Shown: positions 15,937 to 24,210 of the stretch, one piece after another
How the letters are laid out: each line of letters starts with the position of its first letter
How positions within the stretch are numbered: the first letter of the stretch is position 1
From: CAZVIK01 sp964627045
Lineage (GTDB): Bacteria; Acidobacteriota; Terriglobia; Bryobacterales; Bryobacteraceae
DNA length: 35,778 bases
Assembly (NCBI GenBank): GCA_964627045.1
Contig: CAZVIK010000013.1
Coordinates: 1-35,778 of the forward strand
Direction of reading: 5' to 3'
Made by a program: the position numbers and the translations under genes
Notes under the pieces: model-generated
Database searches by the model: none
What the model was told of the DNA's origin: nothing
Seen by the model: the letters and a program-made list of their open reading frames with translations, nothing else

Positions 15937-16710
15937 ATGGCAACGGGAATGTTTTCGCTGGCAGGCAAGGTCGCTGTGGTGGGCGGCGGCGGAGGAGTTC
16001 TGGCGGGCGCGATGGCCGAAGGGCTCGCTCAAGCCGGGGCGGCCGTCGCCGTGTTCGATTTCCATAAAGAGAACGGCGAGGCGCGCGCGGCCTCCGTTCG
16101 CGCGCAGGGAGGCAGGGCGATCGCGATTCACGGCGACGCCTCCAGGCGCGAGGACGTCGAGCGGGCGCTGGGGGAGACGCTGGCGGCGTTTCAGGCGGTG
16201 GACATCCTGATTAACGCCGTGGGGGTGAACTCCGGAACGCCGTTCTTTGAGATCACCGAAGCGGAGTGGCAGCGGATTCTGGATATCAACCTAAAGAGCG
16301 TGTTTCTGTCGTGCCAGGTGTTCGGGAAGGCGATGGTGGAAGCTGGCCGCGGCGGCTCGATCATCAATATCTCGTCGGTCAGCTCGGGTCCGCCGCTTTC
16401 GAAGGTCTTCACCTACAGCGTCACCAAGGCGGGGGTGAACCAGATTACGCAGTTCCTCGCGCGCGAATGGGCGCCGTTCAAGGTTCGCGTGAACGCCATC
16501 CGGCCGGGGTTCTTCCCGGCGGAGCAGAACCGGGCGCTGCTGACGGCCGAACGCACGGCGCAGATCATGGGACATAACCCGATGAAGCGCTTCGGGGAGG
16601 CCGGCGAATTGGTGGGTGCGGTGCTTTACCTGGCGTCCGAGCGGGCGTCGTCCTTCGTGACGGGTTCCATCGTGACGGTGGATGGCGGCTTCACGGCGAT
16701 GACGATTTAA
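15937..16710 (+). CDS. SDR oxidoreductase, D-mannonate oxidoreductase-like
   Basis: Short-chain dehydrogenase/reductase of 257 aa. The cofactor loop reads GGGGGVLAG (16-24) in place of the textbook TGxxxGIG. An Asp at the end of strand 2 (VFDFHK) favours NAD. The catalytic tetrad is Asn118, Ser147, Tyr160 and Lys164 (YSVTK). The GGGGVL-type loop together with RPGFFPAEQNRALL and HNPMKRFGE is characteristic of SDRs annotated as D-mannonate oxidoreductase/fructuronate reductase, although other sugar-acid or polyol substrates are possible. AAGGGG precedes the ATG by 6 bases. It is followed by the TonB receptor after 57 bases; the exported ManD-like enolase lies beyond it on the other strand. Confidence 0.87.
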   Translation: MATGMFSLAGKVAVVGGGGGVLAGAMAEGLAQAGAAVAVFDFHKENGEARAASVRAQGGRAIAIHGDASRREDVERALGETLAAFQAVDILINAVGVNSGTPFFEITEAEWQRILDINLKSVFLSCQVFGKAMVEAGRGGSIINISSVSSGPPLSKVFTYSVTKAGVNQITQFLAREWAPFKVRVNAIRPGFFPAEQNRALLTAERTAQIMGHNPMKRFGEAGELVGAVLYLASERASSFVTGSIVTVDGGFTAMTI

Positions 16711-16767
16711 CGCGGAGCGAGCGAGGGTTCGGTGAGCCAGGCGGGTTATAAGGTCGGGAGGGTGTGG

Positions 16768-19700
16768 ATGGAGTTGTGGCGTGCGTTGGCGCTGGCGTGG
16801 ATGGCGGCAGCAGTGCTGGCGGGGCAGACCGGGGCCGGGATTCTGGCTGGGACCGTGTCAGACCCCGCCAAGGGGATGATCGGCCGCGCGCGGCTGAGCG
16901 CCAAGGACGCACAATCCGAACAGGTATTCCACTCGACGGCGAATCCCGCCGGCGGGTATATCTTCCCGTCTCTCCCGGTGGGCACCTACGAGTTGACGGT
17001 GACGATGCCGGGCTACAACCGCTTCGTCCAGAGCGGGCTGAAGATCGTGGCGGGAGAGACGTTGCGTGTGGACGTGTTTCTTCAGGCCGGGTTGATGTCG
17101 GAGTCCTTGATGTCGACTCTCGACGAACCCATGATCACGACCGCGGGCGCCGAAATCAGCACGATCCTAACCGAGGAGCAGGTGGACGCGCTGCCGCTCG
17201 TGCGCACGCAGATGCGGAGCCCGCTGGACTTTGCGCTCCTGGTGACGGGCGCCAGCGCAGCGGCCGGCGAGCAGATGGCGCCGTCGCTGCGCGTCAACGG
17301 AAGCCCAGCCGGCACGTTCCGCGTGCTGCTGGACGGGCAGGACGTCACCAGCGCGGTTTCGCCGGGCCGAACGCTGGAGCAGGCGCCCACTTTGAGCGCG
17401 CTTTCGGAGTTGCGGCTGCAAACCAGCAACTTCGCGGCCGAGTTCGGGCAGGTCTCCGGCGGATTGTTCAACTTGCGGTCGCGCTCCGGCGGCAACCAGC
17501 CCCACGGCTCGATCGGCAGCTTCTTCCGCCATGAGATTCTGAACGCCGGCCGGCCCTTCTCCGGCGGGGAGGGCGGCTCGCATGTCCGGCCGCGCAGCCG
17601 GGACTACGATTTCAATGCGAACTTCGGCGGTCCCCTGTTTCTTCCCTCGGCCTACGACGGCCGCGACCGGACGTTCTTCTTCGTGAACCTGGAGTACTTC
17701 CGGGTGCGCGGCACGACGGCAGGGTCATACACCACGGTCCCGACCGAAGCCTACCGGCGCGGCGACTTCAGCGGCGCGCTCAGCGGAGTCGCCCTCGGCA
17801 CGGACATCCTCGGGAGGCCGATTCCGGAGAATATCGTCTACGATCCCGCCAGCAACCGTCTGGCAGCCGGGCGCCTGGTGCGCGACCCGTTCCCGTCGAA
17901 CGTGATTCCAGAGGCGCGGCTGGACGCGGTGGCGCTGGCCCTGCAAAGCTACATCCCGCTGCCAGACCCTTGGCGGGTGGCGGCCGACGGAACGCCGCTG
18001 GCCGTGAACAACCTCGAGGTCCGGGCCCGGCGCAGGCAAGAGCGAGCGGCGCCAAGCGTTCGCTTCGACCACCTGCTGGGCGCGGGAGGGCGTGTGTCCT
18101 TCTACGCGTCGATGTACCGATTCTGGGGCGTCACCGGGGAGGACGCCATGCCGTATCCGATCAGTTCCGCCGTGGGCCGCGACCTGCGCGCCTGGACGAT
18201 GAAGCTAACCGGAGAGTACACCATCACTCCCTCCATCCTCGCGCGCGTTGGCTTTGGCTACGTGAGATGGGTTAACCGGGAACACTCCGATCTCGGCGGG
18301 GAGAGTTTCCGGAGCGGCGAGATCTGGCAATTGGCGGGCAGCGCGGGGGGGCTCATCGATGGGATGCCCCACATTGCGATCGGGCTCGGCTCGGCGAATC
18401 GGGGCGGTTTGGCCGCCTCCCTTGGCGCGGGGGGACGAAGAGACCAGTACGCCGACAAGCCTGGGGTCAACGCCAATCTCACTTTCGAAAGCGGCGACCA
18501 CACCTACAGGGTGGGCGGAGAAGTCCGCCAGGACATCTGGGCTGTGACCGATGAGCAGGGGACCCGCGGGACCTGGGATTTCCGCGCCGCGCAAACGGCT
18601 CTGCCCTATCTTCAGACTGAAAACGCCGGGGGCGGGAGCGCCGGGTTCGCGTATGCCAGTTTCCTGCTCGGGCGTGCGGAAAAGGCCAGCGTGGGCACGG
18701 TCCGGAACCCACGCTACGTGAAGACGACTCTCGGTGTGTTCGCGCAGGACACCTGGAAGGCCACATCGAGACTAACTCTGGACTACGGGATCCGATGGGA
18801 TTCGCAGCCCGCGCCTTTGGAGACCAATTACCACACGGCGATGTTCGGGCCGAATGTGGTGAATCCCTCGGCCGGGGGCCGGCTGGGCGGGATGGTATAC
18901 GAGGGCTTTGGCCCGGGCCGGTGTAACTGCACGTTCACCAAGACATACCTGTTCGCCTTCGGTCCGAGGCTGGGGTTGGCCTGGCAACTCACCCCAAACA
19001 CGGTCCTGCGCGGCGGTTGGGGCGTCTCTTACGGCAATCCGAACAACTACAACGACCTCAACGGAAATGTGGGCTACGGATGGAATAGCGCCGATTTTTC
19101 GTCCGTTTCGTTCGGCGAGCCGGGCGCGACGCTTTCCTCCGGACTGGTCTACGATGCGGCCGAACTTACACGATTCCGCCTCGACCCGGGGTTGCGCCCT
19201 TCGCCGGGGCAGATCAATTCGCCCACCTTCTACCTGGACCAAAACGCGGGGCGGCCCCCGCGCATCGTGCAGTGGAACGTCAGCCTCCAGCACGGGTTGA
19301 CGCGCAACATCCTGGCCGAGATCGCCTATCTCGGCAACCGCAGCGTGTGGACCCAGGCGAATTCGTTGCTGGATCTCAATGCGCTGACTCCGGCGGCGAT
19401 CGAGGCCGCTGGGCTTAGCCTGAGCAACGCCGGGGACCGCGACCTGCTGCTTAGCCCGTTAAACTCGGAACTGGCCGGGGCACGCGGTTTTTCTACGCCG
19501 CCCTACAGTGGGTTCCCCGCGACGCTGACCGTCGCCCAGAGCCTGCGGCCGTATCCGCAGTTCGGCGACATCCCGGTGCGCTGGGCGCCGCTTGGCCGCA
19601 CCTGGTACGACGCGCTCCAGGCGAAATTCACGCGCCGGCTGGCCGGGGGCCTCAGCGGGACGGCGGCCTTCACCTGGCAAAAGGAATTGACCCATGGCGT

Positions 19701-20370
19701 CTGCGACCAGAGCGGCTCGTTCGTGGGTATCAACGACGTGTTCAATCTCGCCAACCAAAAGACGCTGCTTCCGCAATCCCGGCCGCTGGTGACCGTGATT
19801 ACTCTCAGTTACCAAGTCCCGCGGGTGGGGCCGCATTGGCTGATTCGTACCGCCATTGGCGGGTGGACCATAAGCGGGTTCTTCCGTTACCGTAGCGGTG
19901 CGTTGATCCAGGCGCCGATGGCGCGCAATAACCTGGAGAAGTTGCTGTTTCGTGGAACCTATGCCACGCGCGTGGAAGGGCAGCCGCTATACCTGACCGC
20001 ACCGGACGGGAAGATCGACCCGAACCGGCAGTTCGTGCTCAACCCCGCGGCGTGGGCCGACCCCAATCCGGGCCAATGGGGTCAATCGGCGGTCTACTTC
20101 AGCGATTACCGTGGCCGGAGAACGCCGGAAGAGAACATGAGCGCGGGACGCGTAATTCACATCCGCGAGGGCGTGAATCTGGAAGTGCGCGTGGACTTCT
20201 ACAACGTGCTCAACCGCCTGGTGCTGCCACTTCCGAGTTCTACGAATGCACTGGCTCCGCAATTGAAGGATTCGACGGGACGGCCCGTCTCCGGCTTCGG
20301 CTACATCGACACGACGGGCGGAGTGACCGGAACGCGGGAAGGGCAGTTCATGGCGCGCTTCCGGTTCTGA
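16768..20370 (+). CDS. Oar-like TonB-dependent outer-membrane receptor
   Basis: Outer-membrane protein of 1200 aa. Order of parts: signal peptide (1-20, ending LAGQ); carboxypeptidase-regulatory-like beta-sandwich (about 24-108, with NPAGGYIFPSLPVGTYELTV); plug domain (about 125-240, with LRVNGSPAGTFRVLLDGQDV); then a large beta-barrel with many alternating aromatic strands, ending in FMARFRF, the terminal aromatic expected for BAM-dependent insertion. No obvious TonB box is seen. This architecture is greatly expanded in Acidobacteria, where members are thought to import glycan breakdown products. The ATG at 16768 is chosen because GGGAGG lies 6 bases upstream and the signal peptide starts there; an earlier in-frame GTG (16732) is less likely. 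Confidence 0.92.
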   Translation: MELWRALALAWMAAAVLAGQTGAGILAGTVSDPAKGMIGRARLSAKDAQSEQVFHSTANPAGGYIFPSLPVGTYELTVTMPGYNRFVQSGLKIVAGETLRVDVFLQAGLMSESLMSTLDEPMITTAGAEISTILTEEQVDALPLVRTQMRSPLDFALLVTGASAAAGEQMAPSLRVNGSPAGTFRVLLDGQDVTSAVSPGRTLEQAPTLSALSELRLQTSNFAAEFGQVSGGLFNLRSRSGGNQPHGSIGSFFRHEILNAGRPFSGGEGGSHVRPRSRDYDFNANFGGPLFLPSAYDGRDRTFFFVNLEYFRVRGTTAGSYTTVPTEAYRRGDFSGALSGVALGTDILGRPIPENIVYDPASNRLAAGRLVRDPFPSNVIPEARLDAVALALQSYIPLPDPWRVAADGTPLAVNNLEVRARRRQERAAPSVRFDHLLGAGGRVSFYASMYRFWGVTGEDAMPYPISSAVGRDLRAWTMKLTGEYTITPSILARVGFGYVRWVNREHSDLGGESFRSGEIWQLAGSAGGLIDGMPHIAIGLGSANRGGLAASLGAGGRRDQYADKPGVNANLTFESGDHTYRVGGEVRQDIWAVTDEQGTRGTWDFRAAQTALPYLQTENAGGGSAGFAYASFLLGRAEKASVGTVRNPRYVKTTLGVFAQDTWKATSRLTLDYGIRWDSQPAPLETNYHTAMFGPNVVNPSAGGRLGGMVYEGFGPGRCNCTFTKTYLFAFGPRLGLAWQLTPNTVLRGGWGVSYGNPNNYNDLNGNVGYGWNSADFSSVSFGEPGATLSSGLVYDAAELTRFRLDPGLRPSPGQINSPTFYLDQNAGRPPRIVQWNVSLQHGLTRNILAEIAYLGNRSVWTQANSLLDLNALTPAAIEAAGLSLSNAGDRDLLLSPLNSELAGARGFSTPPYSGFPATLTVAQSLRPYPQFGDIPVRWAPLGRTWYDALQAKFTRRLAGGLSGTAAFTWQKELTHGVCDQSGSFVGINDVFNLANQKTLLPQSRPLVTVITLSYQVPRVGPHWLIRTAIGGWTISGFFRYRSGALIQAPMARNNLEKLLFRGTYATRVEGQPLYLTAPDGKIDPNRQFVLNPAAWADPNPGQWGQSAVYFSDYRGRRTPEENMSAGRVIHIREGVNLEVRVDFYNVLNRLVLPLPSSTNALAPQLKDSTGRPVSGFGYIDTTGGVTGTREGQFMARFRF

Positions 20371-20390
20371 CGGGTCTCAGTCCCGTATTC

Positions 20391-20410
20391 CCGGCCGGCC
20401 TTGCCGCCGG
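20391..20410. terminator. GC-rich hairpin between convergent genes
   Basis: CCGGC(C)GGC pairs with GCCGCCGG over a 3-base loop, with one bulged C. It lies 20 bases after the TonB receptor stop and 18 bases before the end of the opposing enolase gene. No T-run follows. Confidence 0.35.
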
Positions 20411-20427
20411 GGACCCCGTGGGTGATC

Positions 20428-21732
20428 TTAGGGCCTTACGACGGAGCCATCCATGGCACGGTCGAGCGGGTAATGGCCACCGCGCTCGAACGGTTTCCAT
20501 GGGTATTTGGCGGCGAGCGTCTCATCGACGTCTACGCCGAGTCCGGGCCGGCCACTGCCATACAGGTAGCCTTTGCGGATTTCGCCGCAGCCCGGCATGA
20601 CTTCACGCGCGACTGCCGGGAATCCGTTTTCCTCCTGGATACCGAATGCCGGGCTGCTGATGTCAACGTGATAGGCGGCCATCTGGTTGACAGGGTCGTT
20701 CTCACCGCCTTCCTGAAAGGCTGTGCGGACGCCGAAATAGCCGCAGAGCGACGCGAGGTGCCTGGCGGGGGTGATGCCGCCGATGGCTGCGACGCGGCAG
20801 CGGACGAAGTCGATCAGACGCCCGGTGACCAGCGGTACGTACTCGTAGGGATGCGTGAACACCTCGCCGACGGCCTGCGGCGTGGAACAGACCTTGCGGA
20901 TCTGGGCGTACCAGTCAATCTGCTCGGGCGCCAGCACGTCTTCGACGAAGAACAACTGAAGCGGCTGCATGCGCCTGCAAAACTCGACGGCGTTGATCCC
21001 GGAGAGGTGCGAGTGAACGTCGTGGCACAACTTCGGCTCGGAGCCCACCCGGGTGCGGACCTGCTCAAACAAGCGCGGGACGCGATCGACGTACACCTCT
21101 TCGTCGAAGGCGTTTCCGGAATAGCCGCTTTCGGGGCGGCTGCCCTGGCCGGCCGGGATGAAGCCTCCACCACCGTAGCCGCCGAATTGCACCCGGATGT
21201 GGCGATACCCGTTGGCCATGGATTTCTGTACGGCAGCGGAGGCGGATTCGGCATCGTTGCCGGCGACGTGATCGTAGCAGGGTACGGCGTCGCGGACCTT
21301 GCCGCCGAGTAGTTCGTAGACAGGCATGCCGGCCCGTTTGCCCTTGATGTCCCAGAGAGCCATGTCCATCGCGCTGAGGGCACAGTTGTTCACAGGGCCG
21401 TTGCGCCAGTAGGTGCGCAGGTGGGCGCTCTGCCAAAGGTCCTCAATGCGATCCGGGTCCTTCCCGATCAGAAAAGGGATGAGGTGCTGTTCCAGCGCGG
21501 CGACCACCGCGTGCGCCTGGTAGTTGTTGTTGGCCGATCCGATGCCGTAGAGGCCGGGTTCGCTGGTGACGATCTTAAGGAAGATCCAGCGGTAGTTCGC
21601 GCCTGCGCTGGTGGTGATGACCCTGGCCTCTTTGATCGTCAGAGGCGGCAAGCTGCGCGTGCGGTTCTCATACTGTTGCGCGGCCGCGGCGGGGATGGCG
21701 GCCAGCCCGTGAAGCAGGTCCCGGCGTTTCAT
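20428..21732 (-). CDS. exported ManD-like enolase-superfamily protein
   Basis: Member of the mandelate racemase/enolase superfamily, 434 aa, closest in motif order to the D-mannonate dehydratase (ManD/RspA) group. Asp238 and His240 (HDVH), Glu264 (FVED) and Glu290 (VGEVF) match the metal ligands and catalytic His of ManD, and the C-terminal PGLGVDVDETLAAKYPWK is typical of that group. Where ManD enzymes have a Gly-Cys-His-Gly segment after VRT, this protein has AFQEGG, so the conserved His becomes Gln340 by my alignment. It starts with a Tat-like signal (MKRRDLLHGL, then AAIPAAAAQQ), unusual for this cytosolic family. AGGAGG lies 8 bases before the ATG at 21732. The substrate and localisation are inferred. 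Confidence 0.88.
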   Translation of the reverse strand: MKRRDLLHGLAAIPAAAAQQYENRTRSLPPLTIKEARVITTSAGANYRWIFLKIVTSEPGLYGIGSANNNYQAHAVVAALEQHLIPFLIGKDPDRIEDLWQSAHLRTYWRNGPVNNCALSAMDMALWDIKGKRAGMPVYELLGGKVRDAVPCYDHVAGNDAESASAAVQKSMANGYRHIRVQFGGYGGGGFIPAGQGSRPESGYSGNAFDEEVYVDRVPRLFEQVRTRVGSEPKLCHDVHSHLSGINAVEFCRRMQPLQLFFVEDVLAPEQIDWYAQIRKVCSTPQAVGEVFTHPYEYVPLVTGRLIDFVRCRVAAIGGITPARHLASLCGYFGVRTAFQEGGENDPVNQMAAYHVDISSPAFGIQEENGFPAVAREVMPGCGEIRKGYLYGSGRPGLGVDVDETLAAKYPWKPFERGGHYPLDRAMDGSVVRP

Positions 21733-21836
21733 GGGTGATTCCTCCTGAGAATCGAATACGGACATTCTATCCGAGGGGGCCGCGCGGGGCGACCAACGGC
21801 GCACACACTCGGAAACCAGCACGGAAGCGCCTCGCG

Positions 21837-21865
21837 CCGTTCTGTACCCGCTGGTACCAGAACGG
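21837..21865. repeat. long bulged inverted repeat, operator candidate
   Basis: CCGTTCTG-TACC, a CGCT loop, then GGTA-C-CAGAACGG: 12 base pairs with one bulged C, containing the palindrome CTGGTACCAG (21851-21860). It lies in the divergent region between the ManD-like gene and the secreted unknown, 22 bases upstream of the -35 of the latter. It has no T-run on either side. Confidence 0.6.
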
Positions 21866-21887
21866 CACCAGTTGCGCGCATTAGGTC

Positions 21888-21916
21888 TTGACAGCCTATC
21901 CATAAGGGAGCACTAT
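21888..21916 (+). promoter_or_regulatory. promoter of the secreted unknown gene
   Basis: Consensus -35 TTGACA (21888-21893), a 17-base spacer, then CACTAT (21911-21916) as a partial -10 keeping the second A and the last AT. The leader to the start region would be about 85 bases long. Confidence 0.5.
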
Positions 21917-22011
21917 CGCTACTGCCAGAGAGAACCGTTGGCTCTTGGCGCTCTCGATTGCGCCGGCCGGCGTTCTCTCCGGCAAGTCCAAAAGGAGGGC
22001 AAATTAAGCGA

Positions 22012-22623
22012 GTGATTCTCGTGATCGCGGTCGTCATGTTGGCGGTTGCGGTCGGCAACACGCCGGGCGTGTGCGCGGGGAAGTCCGCCTGCGTGGCGAT
22101 CCAAAGCGGAATGATCGTGGGTGGCGACGGATCGTCCATTACTACGGGCTATGACCAGTGGGGTTACAACTACCAGGCGATGATGTTCAACGGGAAGTAT
22201 TGCGCTGCGTACCGCGACGCCGCCTGGTGTCAACCCTGGGCGGAAGATGACCTGATGATGAAGTGGAACGACGCTTGGCTGTCAAACAAGGACTGCGACG
22301 GGGATGGTCTGCTCGACCGTCACTACGGGTTCGCCGCCTACAAAGGGTCGGGGGCCTGGTTGACCAACCATCAGAAGGGCGAGTACGTCGACGAGAACGG
22401 CAAGACGCAGAAGTGGGAGTACTTCGTGAAGATCGTGGCCGCGCCGGCTGACGCCACGTTGGTTGGGGGAAACTGGGTCAGCGCCGCCGGTATCGTCATC
22501 GGGCCGGCGATTTGGGGAGAATTCGCAACGATCCAGGAGGTCTACAACGACTCCGGCACGGGCGATCACGGGATTCTATATAAGAGCCCGATGGCACCCG
22601 GCTTCGGGCTGTACAAGCCGTAG
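22012..22623 (+). CDS. secreted conserved protein of unknown function
   Basis: Protein of 203 aa if started at the GTG at 22012. A strong AAAGGAGGG (21991-21999) is 12-13 bases before that GTG but only 4 bases before an in-frame ATT at 22003, which would add Ile-Lys-Arg and give the signal peptide a proper basic end. After the hydrophobic signal (VILVIAVVMLAVAV) the mature part is Trp/Tyr/Gly-rich: GYDQWGYNYQAMMFNGKYC near residues 45-65, then MKWNDAWLSNKDCDGDGLLDRHYG. DxDxDGxxD within the latter is a calcium-binding-loop pattern. I recall similar hypothetical secreted proteins in environmental bacteria, but no function. Base usage is slightly less GC-rich than its neighbours. It is the only gene of its transcript. 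Confidence 0.75.
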   Translation: MILVIAVVMLAVAVGNTPGVCAGKSACVAIQSGMIVGGDGSSITTGYDQWGYNYQAMMFNGKYCAAYRDAAWCQPWAEDDLMMKWNDAWLSNKDCDGDGLLDRHYGFAAYKGSGAWLTNHQKGEYVDENGKTQKWEYFVKIVAAPADATLVGGNWVSAAGIVIGPAIWGEFATIQEVYNDSGTGDHGILYKSPMAPGFGLYKP

Positions 22624-22678
22624 ATCGGGGGAGCGGCAGCAAAGAGACTCGATGTGTGGAGTGCGCGGCAGCAGCGGC

Positions 22679-22702
22679 TCGGAGGGCCGGACCGCCCTCC
22701 GA
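22679..22702. terminator. hairpin between convergent genes
   Basis: Perfect 9-bp stem TCGGAGGGC / GCCCTCCGA with a 6-base loop. It is placed between the stop of the secreted unknown (22623) and the stop of the opposing radical SAM gene (22717). There is no T-run. Likely shared transcription end. Confidence 0.5.
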
Positions 22703-22716
22703 AGCCGGTGCCCCGC

Positions 22717-24210
22717 TCAGGAGTCCCGCGCGAAGAGCCCCAAGGCCTTGGCAAGGCCCGTCTCGATGGGAAACCTGGCGTCCAGATGACGGACGCGGTA
22801 CATGGCCACAGGATAGTAAGCGCGCCCGGCCATCTTGGCGATCGGGTGGATGCTCCGGTAAGCGCGCGGCGAAAACCTCGAGCCCAGGAACATCAGCGGG
22901 AAGTCCAGCCCGTCGATCAACGAAACCGTCGCGTCCGGGACGTGCGCGCCTCTGGGCGGGGGCTTCCGGAAATTTACCCGTGCCCAATCCTCCAAACGCC
23001 CGATCTCGGGTAGTCCCTGTGCCACGGCCTCCCGGGAGAGCGGCGTTCCGGGAAAAGGCGTGCAGATATTGAAGCTCACGTCGGCGTTCGGATTCTCCTG
23101 CATCAGGAGCAACGCCAGCGCGATGCTCTGGCCGAAATCCTCGGGCGTTTCCGTGGGGAACCCCATCATGAAAAAGTAGAGAGGGACGATCGGGTAGCCG
23201 GCGAGCTTCCGGTTCGCCTCCATGATGGTCTCCACGGTCTCGTCCTTCTGGATCATCTTCAGAATGCGCGGGCTTCCGGATTCCGCACCGATGGTGAGAC
23301 GGCGGACGCCGGCCCTGGCGAGGAGTTCGAAGAACTCGCGGTCCATCCGGCACACCGCGTCGGCGCGAACCTGCAACTTGCCCAGCGTCATGCCGTGCGG
23401 CGAGCGCGCGAAGCCTTCCAGAATGGCCCGGGCGCGGTCCAGGTCGACAAAAAAGTTGTCGTCGGTGAACAGAAACCGGCGCAACCCGAAGTCGCGGAAC
23501 AGCCGTTTCAGGTGGTCCATCACGGTGGCCGGCTGCATGGCGCGGTACCGTCGCTGGTGCGTCACCGGGTCCCAACAGAACTTGCAGCGGTACACGCAAC
23601 CGCGGCTCGAGTTGAAGCTGTAGTAGCCCGCGCCGAAGAGTTGCCGCATGTAGAGCGGGACCTTCAATAAGTGGAAAGAGAGCGGCGGGAGGCGGTCGAG
23701 ATCCGTGAAGTCGCGGGGAGCCGTTTGCCGCGGTGCGCCGCCGTCCTTGTACCAGATGCCCGGGACCTGGGCGAGCGGCGTTCCGGATACGAGGGCCTCC
23801 ACCAGGGCGGGGAACGTCTCCTCGCCCTCGCCTTGCACAACGATGTCCACCAGCGGATGGGTGAGCGTTTGCCCGGGCAGCAGGCTGGCGTGGATCCCGC
23901 CCCAAACCAGCGGCACATCGGGATACCGCCGCCGGACCTCAGCGCACGTCTCGAGCGCGTGGCGGATTTGCGGGCCGGTCATGCTGGAAACGCCGAAGCA
24001 CAAAGGCTTGCGGGAAAGGGCGTCATCCAGATCGCGCCTCCAGTCCCGGTCGGCGAACTGGTCCACGATTCGGACGTCGTAGCCGAGGCGGTCCAACGGC
24101 GTGGCCGTGTAGACTAGACCGAGCGGGAACTCCACCCGTCGGTGAAGCTGCCAGCCGCTCCTCGGCGCGGGATGGAACAAGACCACTCGCGGGCTGTGTT
24201 TAGTGGTCAA
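22717..24210 (-). CDS. B12-binding radical SAM enzyme
   Basis: Radical SAM enzyme of 497 aa. Residues 1-140 form a cobalamin-binding Rossmann domain (PLGLVYTATPLDRLGYDV; WGGIHASLLP; DIVVQGEGEETF). The radical SAM core follows, with Cys205, Cys209 and Cys212 (CVYRCKFC) holding the 4Fe-4S cluster. The DxHxxG histidine of base-on cobalamin proteins is absent, which is common in this class. Members methylate unreactive carbons or catalyse ring formation and rearrangement, as in BchE, hopanoid and antibiotic pathways. The start is a TTG at 24210 overlapping the stop of the dehydrogenase gene (TTGA). It is the last gene of a three-gene minus-strand run with an amino-acid dehydrogenase-like protein and a methyltransferase; the substrate is unknown. 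Confidence 0.9.
   Translation of the reverse strand: MTTKHSPRVVLFHPAPRSGWQLHRRVEFPLGLVYTATPLDRLGYDVRIVDQFADRDWRRDLDDALSRKPLCFGVSSMTGPQIRHALETCAEVRRRYPDVPLVWGGIHASLLPGQTLTHPLVDIVVQGEGEETFPALVEALVSGTPLAQVPGIWYKDGGAPRQTAPRDFTDLDRLPPLSFHLLKVPLYMRQLFGAGYYSFNSSRGCVYRCKFCWDPVTHQRRYRAMQPATVMDHLKRLFRDFGLRRFLFTDDNFFVDLDRARAILEGFARSPHGMTLGKLQVRADAVCRMDREFFELLARAGVRRLTIGAESGSPRILKMIQKDETVETIMEANRKLAGYPIVPLYFFMMGFPTETPEDFGQSIALALLLMQENPNADVSFNICTPFPGTPLSREAVAQGLPEIGRLEDWARVNFRKPPPRGAHVPDATVSLIDGLDFPLMFLGSRFSPRAYRSIHPIAKMAGRAYYPVAMYRVRHLDARFPIETGLAKALGLFARDS

Noticed and set aside
20401..21312. 303-codon plus-strand frame opposite the ManD-like gene
   Set aside because: No motif and no start context; the opposite strand encodes a full enolase-superfamily protein with all metal ligands.
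22496..23905. 469-codon minus-strand frame overlapping the radical SAM gene
   Set aside because: Same strand but another phase; Arg/Pro/Gly-rich translation, while the chosen frame carries the CX3CX2C cluster and B12 domain.
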